This document shows positions 9,601-21,043 of a DNA stretch of 64,000 nt, in pieces. Position numbers and translations under genes: made by a program. The notes under the pieces were generated by a model that saw only the letters and a list, made by a program, of their open reading frames with translations, ran no database searches and was not told where the DNA came from. The stretch covers positions 84,951,835 through 85,015,834 of the forward strand of contig OZ023268.1 in NCBI GenBank assembly GCA_964006375.1, given 5' to 3'. The DNA is from Tillus elongatus (Eukaryota; Arthropoda; Insecta; Coleoptera; Cleridae). Numbering within the stretch: the first letter of the stretch is position 1; every line of letters starts with the position of its first letter.

Positions 9601-10057
9601 ATAACCTGCTTTATAACTTTTAGCAGCAATTCTCTACTTAATTCAAGAACCAGGTCAAAGAGTTTGTAATTAAAACTTATGTTTGACTGAATATAGGTTT
9701 ATTTGGTAATGTCACTATCATCATTGTTATTATCATGTATATATTTAAGTTAATTACATATAGTTAGGTATAGATGAAAACCCACGTAGTGGACCTTATA
9801 CCCTTTGCTTCGGGCAATCAATTGTTATTATTATTTTATTTGTTGTATTCTTATATTGTCTATTGTTCTTGTATGGCCATTTTCTTGTCAGACATGAAAA
9901 TGAAAATAAGTATATAGGCACTCCATTATTTTGCTTTATTTAGTTTTTTGTGACGTTAATTTATTTTATCAATAGTTTTATATATATTCCAATACTTATT
10001 TCTCTGTTAATATTTTTGTGTCTAGTTTGTCATACCTATACTGACGATTTGTTGCAG
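9601..10057 (+). other. dlg5 intron, no feature
   Basis: AT-rich intron leading to the acceptor gtttgttgcag at 10057. I see nothing coding. Confidence 0.5.
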
Positions 10058-10392
10058 TATACAACGAAATTAAAGACAAGCCAGGTGACAGTTTGTATGT
10101 AAGGTGCGGCTTTGACAGAAGCGGCAACGAATTGACAGATCCTCCTGAATTGTCATTTAGCAAGGACGATGTACTGTATGTTGATAACACAATGTTCAAT
10201 GGTGTGCCAGGTCATTGGCGTGCTTGGAAGTTGGACGCGGATGGTCATCGCCAACACTGTGGTATTATACCTAGTAAATACAAGGTAGAAGAAGAGTTAT
10301 TGTTAAGACGGTCCAGTACAGATACCGCCACTGCAAGAAGGTCCTTCTTTAGAAGAAAGAAACACCAAAGGGCTGGTAGCCGAGACTCGAAG
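10058..10392 (+). CDS. dlg5: DLG5 exon: SH3 domain
   Basis: This 335-bp exon takes the single base left by the PDZ4 exon to complete a Leu codon. It then reads YNEIKDKPGDSLYVRCGFDR, the DLG5 link into SH3. The domain shows the usual landmarks: the YVRCGFDR strand in place of ALYDY, an LSFSKDDVLYVD acidic/diverging turn, GHWRAWKL with the conserved Trp, and CGIIPSKYK matching GxIPSxY. A basic Ser/Arg hinge (RRSFFRRKKHQRAG) follows, then the donor gtaaat at 10393 in phase 0. SH3 next to GK is the MAGUK core, where the two domains pack together. The first two-base remnant and exact frame were checked by hand. Confidence is high. Confidence 0.93.
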
Positions 10393-11198
10393 GTAAATAA
10401 ATATTAGTTATTTCATGTAAACTGTCTTAGATTCAACACGGGAAGTTGTCTTCCTTTTTCTCCCACATTCCCCCTTCTGCTGAACTTCAACTGATCCAGT
10501 CCTTTTTTGTTTAACCATCCTATTTACAGCTCTCAAGCTTATGGAGCACTCACTAGTAATGTCTCTGCATCATGGATCTGTGCCCACAAAGTGTAATTAT
10601 CCTTTCTTTTTTCCGTGTCGTAATGTCCGTGATGCCACAAACACAAAAAACGAATTAAAACATGCGATTTCTCCCAAAAAACACGTGTAACTTAAGTCAC
10701 AATAACTGGCAAAACGACTGACATAGAAAATAAACTAATGCAGAATAACAAGTTATGGGATATGTCAAGAAACACCTGCCAGAATTGATACAGCAGTTTT
10801 GCCAAGTTGAAATAATAAAGAAATTCACAATGTTCATATTAATTTGCACAATACTGTATTTGGTGGTTATACTGATTATAAAAAGAATACCAAAGCTGCA
10901 GAGTAACTGTTGGATTACTAAAACGTCTGCGTCTTCTGATATCCATTTTGTTCGATTTATGACTGTTCCAACAAACCAACAGCGATTTCTCGTTAATACC
11001 TGAAGCAAGTCTCGCTTCATTTTATTGCTATGCTACAACTTAACAGCTGCTGATATTTTAGTGAGACAAGCTGCTTATGACGCCGATGTCCTCATAATTG
11101 ATATAGCTATGTAACAGTTCAATACAAATACAACTACTACTGTTGTTTGGTGAAAATGTCAATTTGTTAATAATACTGACTCCACGAACTCCTATTGA
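10393..11198 (+). other. dlg5 intron, no coding feature
   Basis: AT-rich intron. The 82-aa and 107-aa open frames here show no domain features and lie on opposite strands of the same stretch. Confidence 0.45.
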
Positions 11199-11353
11199 TA
11201 AGATTCTGCTAATATAATATTTATCACTTGTTCCAAAATGCTTATTGTATTTTTTTTATTAAAGGAGTTGGCCTAAGATTCTGCTAATATAATATTTATC
11301 ACCTGTTCCAAAATGCTTATTGTATTTTTTTATTTTTATTCAAGGAGTTGGCC
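11199..11353 (+). repeat. Tandem duplication of the GK-exon splice acceptor
   Basis: Two ~75-80 bp direct repeats (11199-11273 and 11274-11353) each contain the acceptor tract and the first nine exon bases, gagttggcc. The second is the working acceptor because its frame continues. Using the first (exon start 11265) gives Glu-Leu-Ala and then an in-frame stop. Confidence 0.85.
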
Positions 11354-11572
11354 AGCTTTTGTAACCTTTCGCCGGCAGCATGGTATTCTGAGCATGAGGA
11401 AACAACTTACCAGAGAGTGGAGCGTCTGGTGTATGCTGAATTTAGACCTTTGTTGGTATTGGGACCACTTGCAGAATGTGTTCAAGATAAGCTTGTGTCT
11501 GACTTCCCAGATAAGTTCGCCCGTGCACAGTCGGAGACCAGAAGATGTCCGCAGGCACAGTTAGAGCAAGAG
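11345..11572 (+). CDS. dlg5: DLG5 exon: GK domain, N-terminal half
   Basis: A 228-bp phase 0/0 exon (acceptor attcaag at 11344, donor gtttgt at 11573). It encodes ELASFCNLSPAAWYSE, linking SH3 to GK, then YQRVERLVYAEFRPLLVLGP, the first GK strand. In true guanylate kinases that strand is followed by the nucleotide-binding loop GxxGxGK. Here it is LGPLAECVQ, so the loop is lost, as is typical of MAGUK GK domains, which bind protein partners instead of catalysing phosphate transfer. The exon ends in a short Gln/Glu-rich segment. The next exon is 8.1 kb away across a transposon-filled intron. Confidence 0.92.
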
Positions 11573-12232
11573 GTTTGTATCGTATTATATTATACATATC
11601 TTATTTCTAGTAGAGGTGTGCGAAGCTTCGCAATTCTGAACCGAACTCGAACTCAAAGTGAACTTTCAGTTCGGAAAATTATTCGCCTTAGGCGATGTTA
11701 AGTAGTTAAATAGATCGAAGTTCGTTGCTCAAAAATACTTCGAAATTGGACTTTACAGGCATTCTATGCTGCCAAAGGTAGGAAGTTGGTAACTCTGTAG
11801 CGGCCCTGTTAACCCAGTAGTGTAACCTCAGGAGATTTCATTCTTGCATATTTTTGACAGTTTGTGTGACACTGATACATAACAGAGCCATTTACCCATC
11901 ACAGAATTATTATTTTTTATATATCATAGCATCCCAGTGCCTTTTTCGGTTAAAACATTATAACGACAGTGTTCGAAACTGATCAGTAAAGTACATTTTC
12001 AGAATTTATGAAGCCAATTGCAGATTGTCTTCCAGAAGCACAATATTAAGCATCCTTTGTTTTACAATGAGCCAAAACAGTTTAATATTCACAATCAGGA
12101 GATCCTTAAAGTTTTTAGTTCTTATTTTATATGTACCTATCATCTTCACTTTCAACCCCCTCAATCTGTTAATATAAAACTGCCTAGCTAATACCAAGCA
12201 ACAACAAAATGTTTATAATTGAGCTTAGCTAT

Positions 12233-14818
12233 ACAGTGTGTCCCAAACTGGATGGAAATTTATTGCTATCTCCCTTATTATTAGAGATAGGGAGATGGTT
12301 AAATTAGCAATGTTTTTTAGAATTTCATGCTTGTTCCAAATATGACTTGTATTTTGTCCTGCCTCTTTTCGTTTTAGAGTTATTTTGAAAACACCAAAAT
12401 TTGTCGATTTCTTTTTTCATCAATTTCTAAGTAGGCGTTGATCTGACATGTCTAAGACTTGCGCATTATCAGGACACTTTTTACAAAGTAATCTTTTTGT
12501 GCTATTTTCAACTTTGGATTGTCATTTGTTTTTGAGCTACAGGTATCAAGGTTTGTTTTTATTATGGCAGCCATATTGGATTTTTTGCTCATGTGATAGC
12601 CTGTGAAAAGAGCTTTCCAATGATGTTCAACATGATTGAGAAATCTTGCAGTTGCACTGACAATTTTGAGAATAACCGCTTTGAGGATAGTAGGCTATGA
12701 AATCCAATACCAGAAAACAAATGACAAAAACAAAGTGTTCAAAAAGCAGTAGGCCAAGGAGTCTAACAATAGACTTCTACTTTTAACATAATTTTCCGTA
12801 ATGATTCACGAAAAAAAAAAAGTGATTTAATTTACAATACTTAATTAGGTAATAATGCTAGGTAATATTATGTGAAACAGTTTAATAACAAAACCCGGCA
12901 ATAACAAATAGTAACTTAAACTGCACAAAAAGACACAATTAGTAACGGAACTCAACAAATTATAAGATAGAAACTTAAAAATACACTAAATAGAAAATTG
13001 TTCAATATGGCAACCATTTTGTTCAATGAACTTTATACACCTTTTTGAAACATGCCTGCAAACTCTGGTGATGGTGTTTTGGTTAATATGATTTATAGCT
13101 TCCGTGATTCCGTTTCGTAATTCATTGATATTTTGTGGTGGGATCGAATTTATACACATCATGCTTCAGAGTACCCCAAAAATAAAAATCCATGGGTGTT
13201 ATATCAGGACTTCGAGCACACCAATGAACCAGCCTATTGTTACAAATAACACGATTATAAAAATTTTGGTACAAAAATTCTTTGACGATCCTAGCATTGT
13301 GAGCTGGACAACCGTCTTGTTGGTACCAAATCTCGTCTAAATTATCATGAACTCTTATAATTGTTGGTAAGATGTCATTTCTCAATAGATTAAGATACCT
13401 TTCCCCAGTTAAATTATTTTCAAAAAAGAACGGACCAACAATGACTGTATAATCTACAAATAAAAATAACAGTTTTTTACCTAATAAGCCGCACCAAACA
13501 TTAATACCAAATCTGTGTTGTAATCGTCTTTCTTCCTTTAGATAGTGATTTTCATTTGCCCAATAATGCCTATTATGGCGCTTATACACACCACAATTTG
13601 TAAATCTGGATTCATCAGTCCATATTATTTTCAAATGAAAATTTTCATCTTGCTGACATTGTCCTTGAAACCATCTGCAGAATTGAAGTCGCTTAGGGTC
13701 ATCGTCAACATTTAAGCCTTGTACAATTGTAGGTTTGTATGGATGGTAACGACTTTGTTTTAATACCATACTTTTTTGAACGTCAATTTTTTCACCATAA
13801 AACCGAACATATTGCGTAGGGTTTTCGTTTGAAACCTGTAAGACGGCATTATTTCTTTCTTCATTTCGAGGCATTTGTAGTTTCTTTGCATGGAAGCTAC
13901 GTGTTAAATATATTGGTCACTATCCTGCGAAATATTTTGGTGTTTGGTTGTCGTCTTTCTGGGTATTTGTTTTGATACGAATTTGCAGCTGACTCAGTAT
14001 TTCGGTTAGAACATTCCAACATGTCAAAATAATCTTCATTACTGACCATATTGTTGAATAATATTTAAAATAAACAGGAAACAAACTATTTAGTACAAAA
14101 TTTTAAGCAACGTGTTAAATATACCTTAAATTGTTCAGATAATTAAGAATGACAGTATTCTTAATTGTCACGATAGTGTTATATCCATAGCAACCTTTCT
14201 TATGTTGTTTTTCAGTTCAAATCAAACAATTTTCAAAGGCGTCTTTGTAAATCATTAATCTGCTTTTTATTGAATTCTGTTAGTAAATTTGGTTATTTAC
14301 TAGGTTTACCTATTTAATTAAATTATAACCATTTTTTCAGATAATGTTGTAATGTAAAATATCATTTGTAATAATGGGCCGATTCATTGGTGTGCTCAAA
14401 GTTCCTTTTTTTTAATCGTGAATCATTATGGAAAATTATGTTAAAAGTAAAAGTCTATTGGTAGACTGCATGACCTACTGCTTTTTGAACACTTTTTTTT
14501 GTCATTTGTTTTCTGGAATTGGATTTCATAGCCTACTATCCTCAAAACGGTTTTTCTCAAAATTGTCAATGCAATTACAAGATTTCTCAAGCATGTTGTA
14601 CATCATTGGAAAGCTCTCTTCACAGGCTATCACATGAACAAAAAATCCAATATGGCTGCCATAATAAAAACAAGCATTGATACCTGTAGCTCAAAAACAA
14701 ATGACAATCCAAAGTTGAAAATAGCACAAAAAGATTACTGTGTAAAAAGGGTCCTGATATGTGCAAGTCTGAGACATGTCGGATCAACGCCTACTTAGAA
14801 ATTGATGAAAAAAGAAAT
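12233..14818 (-). mobile_element. DD41D-type Tc1/mariner-superfamily transposon with long TIRs
   Basis: The left end is TA followed by cagtgtgtcccaaactgg. Terminal inverted repeats are very long: about 12416-12820 matches the reverse complement of about 14400-14818, with shared tracts such as gccatattggattttt. The right end lacks the outermost ~170 bp plus a few tens of bases of its host, by comparison with the hAT copy at 40024-41031. A decayed transposase is on the - strand. Confidence 0.75.
12986..14049 (-). pseudogene. DD41D transposase, frameshifted
   Basis: The start is at 14049 (MVSNEDYFDML) with a helix-turn-helix region (YPERRQPNTKIFRR). A one-base frameshift lies near 13900, then a 250-codon open stretch at 13122-13874, then another shift to the natural end at 12986. 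Catalytic landmarks on the - strand are WTDESRF (first Asp), WYQQDGCPAH (second Asp) and RSPDITPMDFYFWG (third Asp). I count 41 residues between the second and third Asp, so DD41D, unlike mariner DD34D or Tc1 DD34E. It would cut and paste its own element at TA sites. Two frameshifts make this copy inactive. Total length would be about 354 residues, normal for the group. Confidence 0.8.
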
Positions 14819-15177
14819 TCCATATGCCTATTTGTATTTTTGATTCAACGTTGATTCATCTTCACTACCAACATTAGCACTGGAGGACATTATCATCCAA
14901 TCAACCTGCTAATTTTGTCAAACCTTTCTTTTTTGTTCTACATACAAAATATTGTATGTTACAATGTACCTAAATTCTGGCTCTAAGGAAATTGTATGTG
15001 ATCATTGAAAATGTTGATTAGTTCAATGTTCGATTTAATATTTTTGAGTAGTTCGAAGTTCGACTGTGAACCTTAGACATGCCGTCTCAGAGGTTCAAAG
15101 TTCAAAGCAACATTTGCTTGGATTCGTTTATAGTTCGGTTTGAAAAAAACATGGGTTCGCACACCTCTACTTTATAG

Positions 15178-16650
15178 GCAACAAAAATATATTGCTCTAA
15201 GAAAGCGGGTAGGGTGAAATATGAAGATAAATTGACTACAAACAGCAAAGTGTTATACTCACATATTAGAAGGGGCTGGCATCCAGAGTCTGTACCGTTG
15301 GTTAGAGGTCCAGATGGATATGTGTCGGAGAATAATGGCCAGTCTGCCAACGTCTTAGCCAATAACTTCAGTGAAGTGTATACTTCAGGCGTCCATGGTG
15401 ACGCATGTATGCCCGGTAACCCTTGTTTGGGGACCATCGAGGATGTGGTAACCTCAGAATCCCTGGTTTTAAAGAACTTCAGTCACTGAAACTGGACTCA
15501 TCACCGTGTTCTGGTGGCATCTCACCCAGGCTTCTCAAACTCTGCGCAAGGCAACTCCATGTCATCCAATTTATTATTATTATTATACTTAGAACTTCCC
15601 TACGTGAAGGAATTCTCACACAGGACTGGTGGCGAGCAAATGTTACGGCTGTGTTTAAAAAGGGTGATAAGCTGGACCCAGTGAATTATAGGCCCATTAG
15701 TCTAACATCAGCTGTCTGTAGGGTGATAGAGCAGTTACTAGTGAAGCAGATTGTGCCCTTTTTACTTGAGTATGGAATGTTGCATGTTGCTTAGCATGGT
15801 TTTCTCCCTGGAAGGTCTGCTATCACTAATCTGCTGTGCTCATTTAATGAATGGACCAAATTACTGGATGCTGGGTAGCCGGTCGATGTCCTGTATTTGG
15901 ATTTCAGCAAAGCTTTCAATTGGGTTCCACATGGTCTGCTTGTTCGCAAACTTCATCACATGGGTATCAGTGGTCGCCTGCTGCATTGGATTAGAAGCTT
16001 TTTAAACGACCGTACATTCTCAGTGAAGGTTAGTGCCATTTTTCCAAGCTATCACAGTGTCACAAGTGATGTGCCACAGGGGTCTGTTTTGGGACCCTTT
16101 TTGTTCCTTATGTACACCGCCGATCTTTTAAGTGTGTTAAAATCTGGTCATAGTGCCTATGCAGATGACGTTAAGCTGCTTGCCTGCCCAACAACAGATG
16201 GTGCTCGCTTTTGGGAAGATTTTAGTTTTGTTGGTGGATGGTACACGACTTGGTGTATACCTCTGAATCTCAGCAAGTGTTCTGTCCTGCACATGGGTGC
16301 CAACAATCCAAGAAACTCATATTTTATCGATGGTCAACTGCTTGCTGCGGAGAACGTGCATGGTGACTTGGTAGTATGCGCATATCGACTTGCGACTATC
16401 CATAGCAGGTGACTCTGATTGGTCATCGCAGATTATTTCTGCTGTGAAGAGGGCTAATCGCATGTTGTTTTTACTTAGGAAGACGTTTTGTGACCCATAT
16501 TCCGGGTTTGCTAAGAGTTTATATGTAGCATATGTTCATCCGCTTCTGGAGTACAGGCTGCCGGCATGGTCATCGGTATTAATTAAGGACACCGACCTAT
16601 TGGAACGTGTACAACACGCTGCACCCTGGTGGCATCGTCAATTGCGACAA
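15178..16650 (+). pseudogene. CR1-like LINE reverse transcriptase
   Basis: ORF2 fragment on the + strand, starting in the linker before RT and covering fingers (VFKKGDKLDPVNYRPISLTS), HGFLPGRS, motif A (LYLDFSKAFNWVPH), motif B (VPQGSVLGPFLFLMYTADL), the catalytic YADDVKLL and the thumb (IPLNLSKCSVLHMG), then the LLEYRLPAW region. Frame changes occur near 15480, 15790 and 16370, and at least two stops. It is cut off at 16650 by a LOA-like LINE inserted in the opposite direction. Its 3' end does not resume beyond 18871, so it was truncated or deleted there. It sits in the last dlg5 intron, same strand as the gene. Confidence 0.85.
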
Positions 16651-16659
16651 CTTAGTGTT

Positions 16660-18860
16660 TTTTTTTTCGTTTTTTTTTCCCCAGGGCTCGTCCGCGGCCT
16701 TGCCGCCCTGATAGCACTGCAACCTTTGGTTGATTGTGCATACCCTTAGTCTTACTCCACCCATTCCAAAATCACTGTGCCTTAACCTAGTCTGCACAGC
16801 GATTGGTAGGGTGAAGTTTTATATTGCTCTGTCTCCAGTCTAGACTGACCGTAGATCAGTTGTCTTTTGTGGTTCAGAGCTTTACACTCGCACAAGATGA
16901 TGTGCTGCGCTGATTCATCCCCCTTGCCGCAGAGTCTGCATGCGAGGTCCCCTTCGAACCGCCCCATTTTATGCAGGTGTTTCTTGACGGCCATGTGTCC
17001 CGTCAAGAGACCTGTTGTGTTTCTGAGCTGTCCTCTGCTAAGATTTAGCAGCTCCACAGCTCTCTTTGAACTGGGTCCCTCAATTATTGACATCCCATGT
17101 CAGCCCTGGACAGTCCGCCCAGTACACCTTGTCTTGGTTTCTGACCCAGGACTTAACGGCTCCCATGGCAGTGCTCTTTGTCACGCCCAGAGCCGGTTCT
17201 GGTCCCATAAATGGTTCTGATGATCCTCTCTTCGCGAGACTGTCAGCTTCTTCATTGCCTTTGACCCCGGAGTGACCCGGCACCCAGATGAGGGTCACCT
17301 CATTCTGCCCGGCCAGGTTGCTCATCTCGTCTCGGCACTCACTCACCAGCCAGGAATTTACCTGTGGGCTACTTAGTGCCTTAAGGGCTGCCTGGCTATC
17401 TGTGGCTATGAGGATCCGCTTGTTGGTGTAGCTCCTTCTCTTGTTCTCCCGCACACAGTGCAGGATGACGTACATTTCGGCCTGAAACACCGTTGCATGG
17501 GCTCTGAGGGAAATACTATGACTTACCCTCGGTCCTTCAGAGTAAACACCTGTCCCCGTCCCACCCTCCCCACCGGATCTGTCCGTGAACCAGACAAGTA
17601 CGTCCCGTGGTATGCCCGGCGTCTCCTCCCGCCATGCCTCGCGGTCAGGGATTTCCACTGTAAAGTTGTTTTCCCTGCACATTCGTGGGCTTGCGAAGTC
17701 TGACCTCATTTCAAGCATGGGCTCCGTCACGATCTCCTGAATTTTGCAGTGGCCCCTGAAGCCTGGGTTGATCTTCAGTCTACCATTGCAGGCTAGTCTG
17801 TATAGTCCTAGCCTGGCCTTCCCCATTATAACTTAATGTGTGTGTGTGTGTGTGTGGGGGGGGGGGGTGTGCAGATCCAGCAACACCTCCATGGCAGCTG
17901 TTGGGGTTAAAAACATGGCCCCTGTGATGCCTAGGCAAGCCATCCTTTGGATCTTGCCTAGTTTTTGTTTGGCACTGGATTGTGTCACCTTAGGCCACCA
18001 GACCAGTGCTGCATATGTTAACGATGGTCTGACCACCCTTGTGTACTAGGTCTTAGTCCCCACGTTTTTCCATATAGCCGCTTAGTGACGGCTAAGGTCA
18101 TGACTGCCTTACACAGTATTTTTCCAATGTGACCATTCCAGGTTAGCTTAGAGTCTAATACGACCCCAAGATATTTTACCTCCCTGGTCATTGGAATGCT
18201 CCTACCGTATAGAGTAAGAGTTCTGTGGCTGTCGCACTTCCTCCTCGTAAACGGCACGACGGTTGCTTTCTCGGGGCGCACCCCGAGCCCTTGATCAACC
18301 GTCCACCCTTCCACCACTTTCAGTGCAGTCTGCATGCGCTCCCACACTGCCTGTGTGACCCTTCCTCGGACTATAATGATAATGTCGTCCGTATAGCCTT
18401 GTACCTCATACCCCCCTCCTGAGAGCCTCCCCAGCAGGCTGTCGACGACTAGGCACCAGTGCAAGGGAGACAGAAGGCTCTCCTGCGGACACCCCGCCGC
18501 GACCCCTGCCAGCAGAGTCCCTTCCGCGAGTGAGGTGAACACCGCCCTGTCCCTGAGCATGGAACTGATCCACCTGCAGCAGGTCTCCTCTATTCTACGC
18601 TCCCGGACAGCTGCCAGAACCGATCCAAACGAGGTGTTGCTAAACGCCCCCTCGATGTCTAGGAAGGCCCCCAGCGCCACCTTCCTGTTCTCCAACGTAT
18701 TCTCCAGTTTCAGCACCAGTTGGTGCAGTGCTGTTTCTGTTGAGAATCCTGCTCTGTATGCATATTGTCCGCAGTGTAGGGGATATGCTTCCAGTACACC
18801 GCCCCTAATGTGCCAGTCGAGCAGAGCCATCAGTAGTATGGCGGTGGCTGCCCTCCTGTG
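16660..18860 (-). mobile_element. LOA/I-like LINE, 5'-truncated, with 11-bp TSD
   Basis: The element runs on the - strand from about 18860 to a poly(A) (poly-T on +) at 16660-16678. It carries the RT palm and thumb, RNase H, a CCHC-type end and a ~120-bp 3' UTR. The direct repeat aacttagtgtt lies at 16649-16659 and 18861-18871. Short relatives of its 3' end are at 23745-23836 and 62981-63223. Confidence 0.85.
16782..18830 (-). pseudogene. LOA/I-like ORF2 (RT, RNase H, CCHC), frameshifted
   Basis: In - strand order: an RT segment (YRAGFSTETALHQLV, then GAFLDIEGAF in motif A), QGYTDDIIIIVRG with the palm Asp pair, then a thumb region to about 18020. A frameshift leads to YAALVWWPKVTQ. RNase H follows at 17080-17826, with WFTDRSGGEGGTGTG, AEMYVI, IATDSQAALKAL and WVPGHSGVKGNEEADSLAK, that is the catalytic Asp, Glu, Asp, Asp order. 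The end has CRLCGKGDESAQHIILCECK. A (TG)n(G)n run at 17838-17868 inserts a His/Thr run and breaks the frame between thumb and RNase H. RNase H plus CCHC is typical of the I/LOA branch of LINEs. Inactive. Confidence 0.85.
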
Positions 18861-18871
18861 AACTTAGTGTT

Positions 18872-19046
18872 ACATTGTTACTTTTTATATTGCAGTATAG
18901 ACATTTGTCTGTGTAGTTTATTCTTCAGAATAATATTCATTTCCTTACATAATCATATTAATATGTAACATATAAGTTAGTCAAGCTTAGATTGAATTAT
19001 GAAACGCAGGGAAATGTCAAGTACAAAAACCACAATAATTGCAATG
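18872..19046. other. dlg5 intron, no feature
   Basis: AT-rich intronic sequence. The CR1-like reading frame does not resume here. Confidence 0.4.
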
Positions 19047-19316
19047 TGTGTTTTTGTTTCTTTAACGTCAGTCTATTTCCGCGACTATAGCCCATCACCG
19101 ACGCCAGGGAGCAGTTTCATCTCACTATCTTGCAAATTTTGTGGAACACCTGCCTTCCTGTAAGGAGGGTAGGGATTTTCAAGGTGCCCAACATAGCACT
19201 TACACGGGACCGACGGCTTTACACCCCTCCGAAGGGCGGAACATGCATACATTCACCTTGCTTAAATACAATGCCACATCTAAAGCTGTGTGGCACACCT
19301 TGATTGGTATTTTTAA
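19047..19316 (-). mobile_element. SINE, 5'-truncated copy
   Basis: Matches the body and tail of the SINE at 9226-9589 in the same orientation (tttctttaacgtcag, gggaccgacggctttac, gaagggcggaacatgc). The tRNA-like head is missing. Confidence 0.75.
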
Positions 19317-19687
19317 GATGCTAGCCTAAACAACAGTCAATGCTTGAACTAAATACATTTTAATTTGAATGTTTCATTAAGCAACCCAAAAGCCTTAATT
19401 GAAACATTTATATATTTAATGTTGAAAATTTTTAAGTTCATGCTCTAATCTTGGATGTGTCTTCTTGAATAGTTTTCCGAAAATTCAATAAAATAGTGTA
19501 AATGGAGAGATTACATAAATCAGTCTTTTATGTAGAGGTAAATTTGGTAATAAGCACAAAACTAGATATGTGAAATTGCTTGATTGAAAGGAAATTTTAA
19601 ACCCAGATAGTTTATAGTTTCTACAGTTGGAGACTTCTGATATTGGTATTTGGCTGTTAACTAATTACATAAAATTTATTCTTTCAG
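19317..19687. other. dlg5 intron end, no feature
   Basis: AT-rich intronic sequence ending in the acceptor attctttcag at 19687. Confidence 0.45.
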
Positions 19688-20119
19688 GTGGCAGAAGGAT
19701 CCTTATTGGAATATCGAAGAAGAGGTTCATGTTATGAGTGCACCACTGTAGCAGCAGTGAGATCAGTAGGCCAATCACGGGTCCACTGCATGTTAGATGT
19801 GTGTGCATCCAGCATCGAGCGTTTACACAGACAAGGCGTATTTCCTGTAGTGCTGCTTCTCAAATTCAAGTCGACAAAGCAAATCAGGGAGCTGAAAGAT
19901 GCACCACGTTACTCCCCAGATAAACTAAGTGCTAAAGCTGCTAAAGAGATGTTCGAGCATGGTCACAAGCTGGAGACTGAATACAGGCACCTCATAACAG
20001 CAGTGTTGGCGGCTGGGGCCAACGTGGCACATATCTGTGCTCAGGTAAAAGCTGCAGTCGAACAAGAACATGCTAAATCACAGTGGGTGCCCTGCCCTTT
20101 CAATAATGCCAGTCACTGA
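19688..20119 (+). CDS. dlg5: DLG5 terminal exon: GK domain, C-terminal half
   Basis: The last exon begins in phase 0 after attctttcag and ends at the tga stop at 20117-20119. It completes the guanylate-kinase-like domain. The text HCMLDVCASSIERLHRQGVF and PVVLLLKFKS corresponds to the usual MAGUK segment in which a peptide strand is followed by an I/V-rich strand and K-S/T. A helical AKEMFEHGHKLETEYRH-like lid region and a C-terminal helix follow. The protein ends KSQWVPCPFNNASH. Together the six exons give 4,536 nt in one uninterrupted frame. Enzymatic activity is not expected, because the P-loop in the preceding exon is absent. Confidence 0.94.
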   Translation: MAEGSLLEYRRRGSCYECTTVAAVRSVGQSRVHCMLDVCASSIERLHRQGVFPVVLLLKFKSTKQIRELKDAPRYSPDKLSAKAAKEMFEHGHKLETEYRHLITAVLAAGANVAHICAQVKAAVEQEHAKSQWVPCPFNNASH

Positions 20120-20313
20120 TTGGACCTGATTTAGCCTCTGACATGAGCGTTATTGTTAACTTTATTTCTTTTGAAAGTTTGTATAAAATAAGTTATTAAT
20201 TGCGTTAAGTTTATTATTTGTTTATGATCTACTTACACTGTAAGGGTAATAGGATACAATAAGGTGTTACTATATTTAGTAATAATGTTTTTTTTTCTTT
20301 GAGAAACGAAACC

Positions 20314-20319
20314 ATTAAA
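20314..20319 (+). terminator. Possible polyadenylation signal of dlg5
   Basis: ATTAAA about 195 bp after the stop is the closest signal-like hexamer I see. No canonical AATAAA is evident before the hAT-type element at 20447. Weak evidence. Confidence 0.3.
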
Positions 20320-20446
20320 ATGTCACAATGTCAATGAATTTCTGTGATATTTGTAGATCAGATTATGATTTTGTATGGATTAGACCAAATTGTAAATGGT
20401 AATATTGGATTGACGATGTCTTAGATACCTTTTTAGCTCTTTAAAT

Positions 20447-21043
20447 TAGAGGTGTATGAACCCATGTTTTTTCCTAACTGAACTATGAACGAACCCAAGC
20501 AAATATGTTGCCTTGAACTTCGAACCTCAGAAATAGTATATCTAAGGTTCACAATTGAACTTCGAACTTTCCCATTCTTTTAAAACAAAAAAAGGAAAGG
20601 TTCAACAAAATTTGCACGTTTTGCTTTTGAACACTGCAATCATAATGTTTTAACCAAAAAAGGCGTTGGGATGCTAGGATATATAAAAAATTATAATTCT
20701 GTGATTGTGAAATGACTCTCAGGTCTTAATGTGCCACACCAACTGTCGAAAATATGCATGAGTGAAATCTCTCGAAATTACGCTATCGACTCAGTGCAAC
20801 CAATACTGAGTTTGAAGCGCCGCTACCAAGTTACAACTTCGCTACCTTTGGCAGCATTGAATGCCTGTAAAATTCAATTTCAAAGTAGTTTTGAGTAAAG
20901 AACCTCGAACTATTTTGGAGTTGTAAGTATTTGGAACTTCGAACTACTTAAACACCCCTAGCACGAACACTTTTTCGAACCAAAGGTTCAGTGTAAGTTC
21001 GGGTTCGGTTCGGTTAGACATTTCGAAGCTTCGCACACCACTA
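20447..21043. mobile_element. hAT-type nonautonomous element, copy 2
   Basis: 597 bp bounded by tagaggtgtatgaacc and cttcgcacaccacta. The interior is dense in ttcgaac. It matches copies at 11611-15169 (inverted) and 40024-41031. Flanking octamers ctttaaat and ctttattc agree in their first five bases only. It lies about 330 bp past the dlg5 stop. Confidence 0.65.

Larger units (their letters stand above)
11611..15169. mobile_element. hAT-type nonautonomous element, copy 1 (interrupted)
   Basis: The ends are tagaggtgtgcgaagcttcg at 11611 and cgcacacctcta ending at 15169, a short inverted repeat of hAT form (YARNG). Flanking octamers atttctag and ctttatag match at 6 of 8 positions. The interior, rich in ttcgaacttcga, matches the reverse complement of copies at 20447-21043 and 40024-41031. 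It is interrupted near 12233 by a DD41D transposon. No coding capacity of its own. Confidence 0.65.

Noticed and set aside
17840..18861. + strand frames over the LOA-like LINE
   Set aside because: They are antisense shadows. RT and RNase H motifs are on the - strand.
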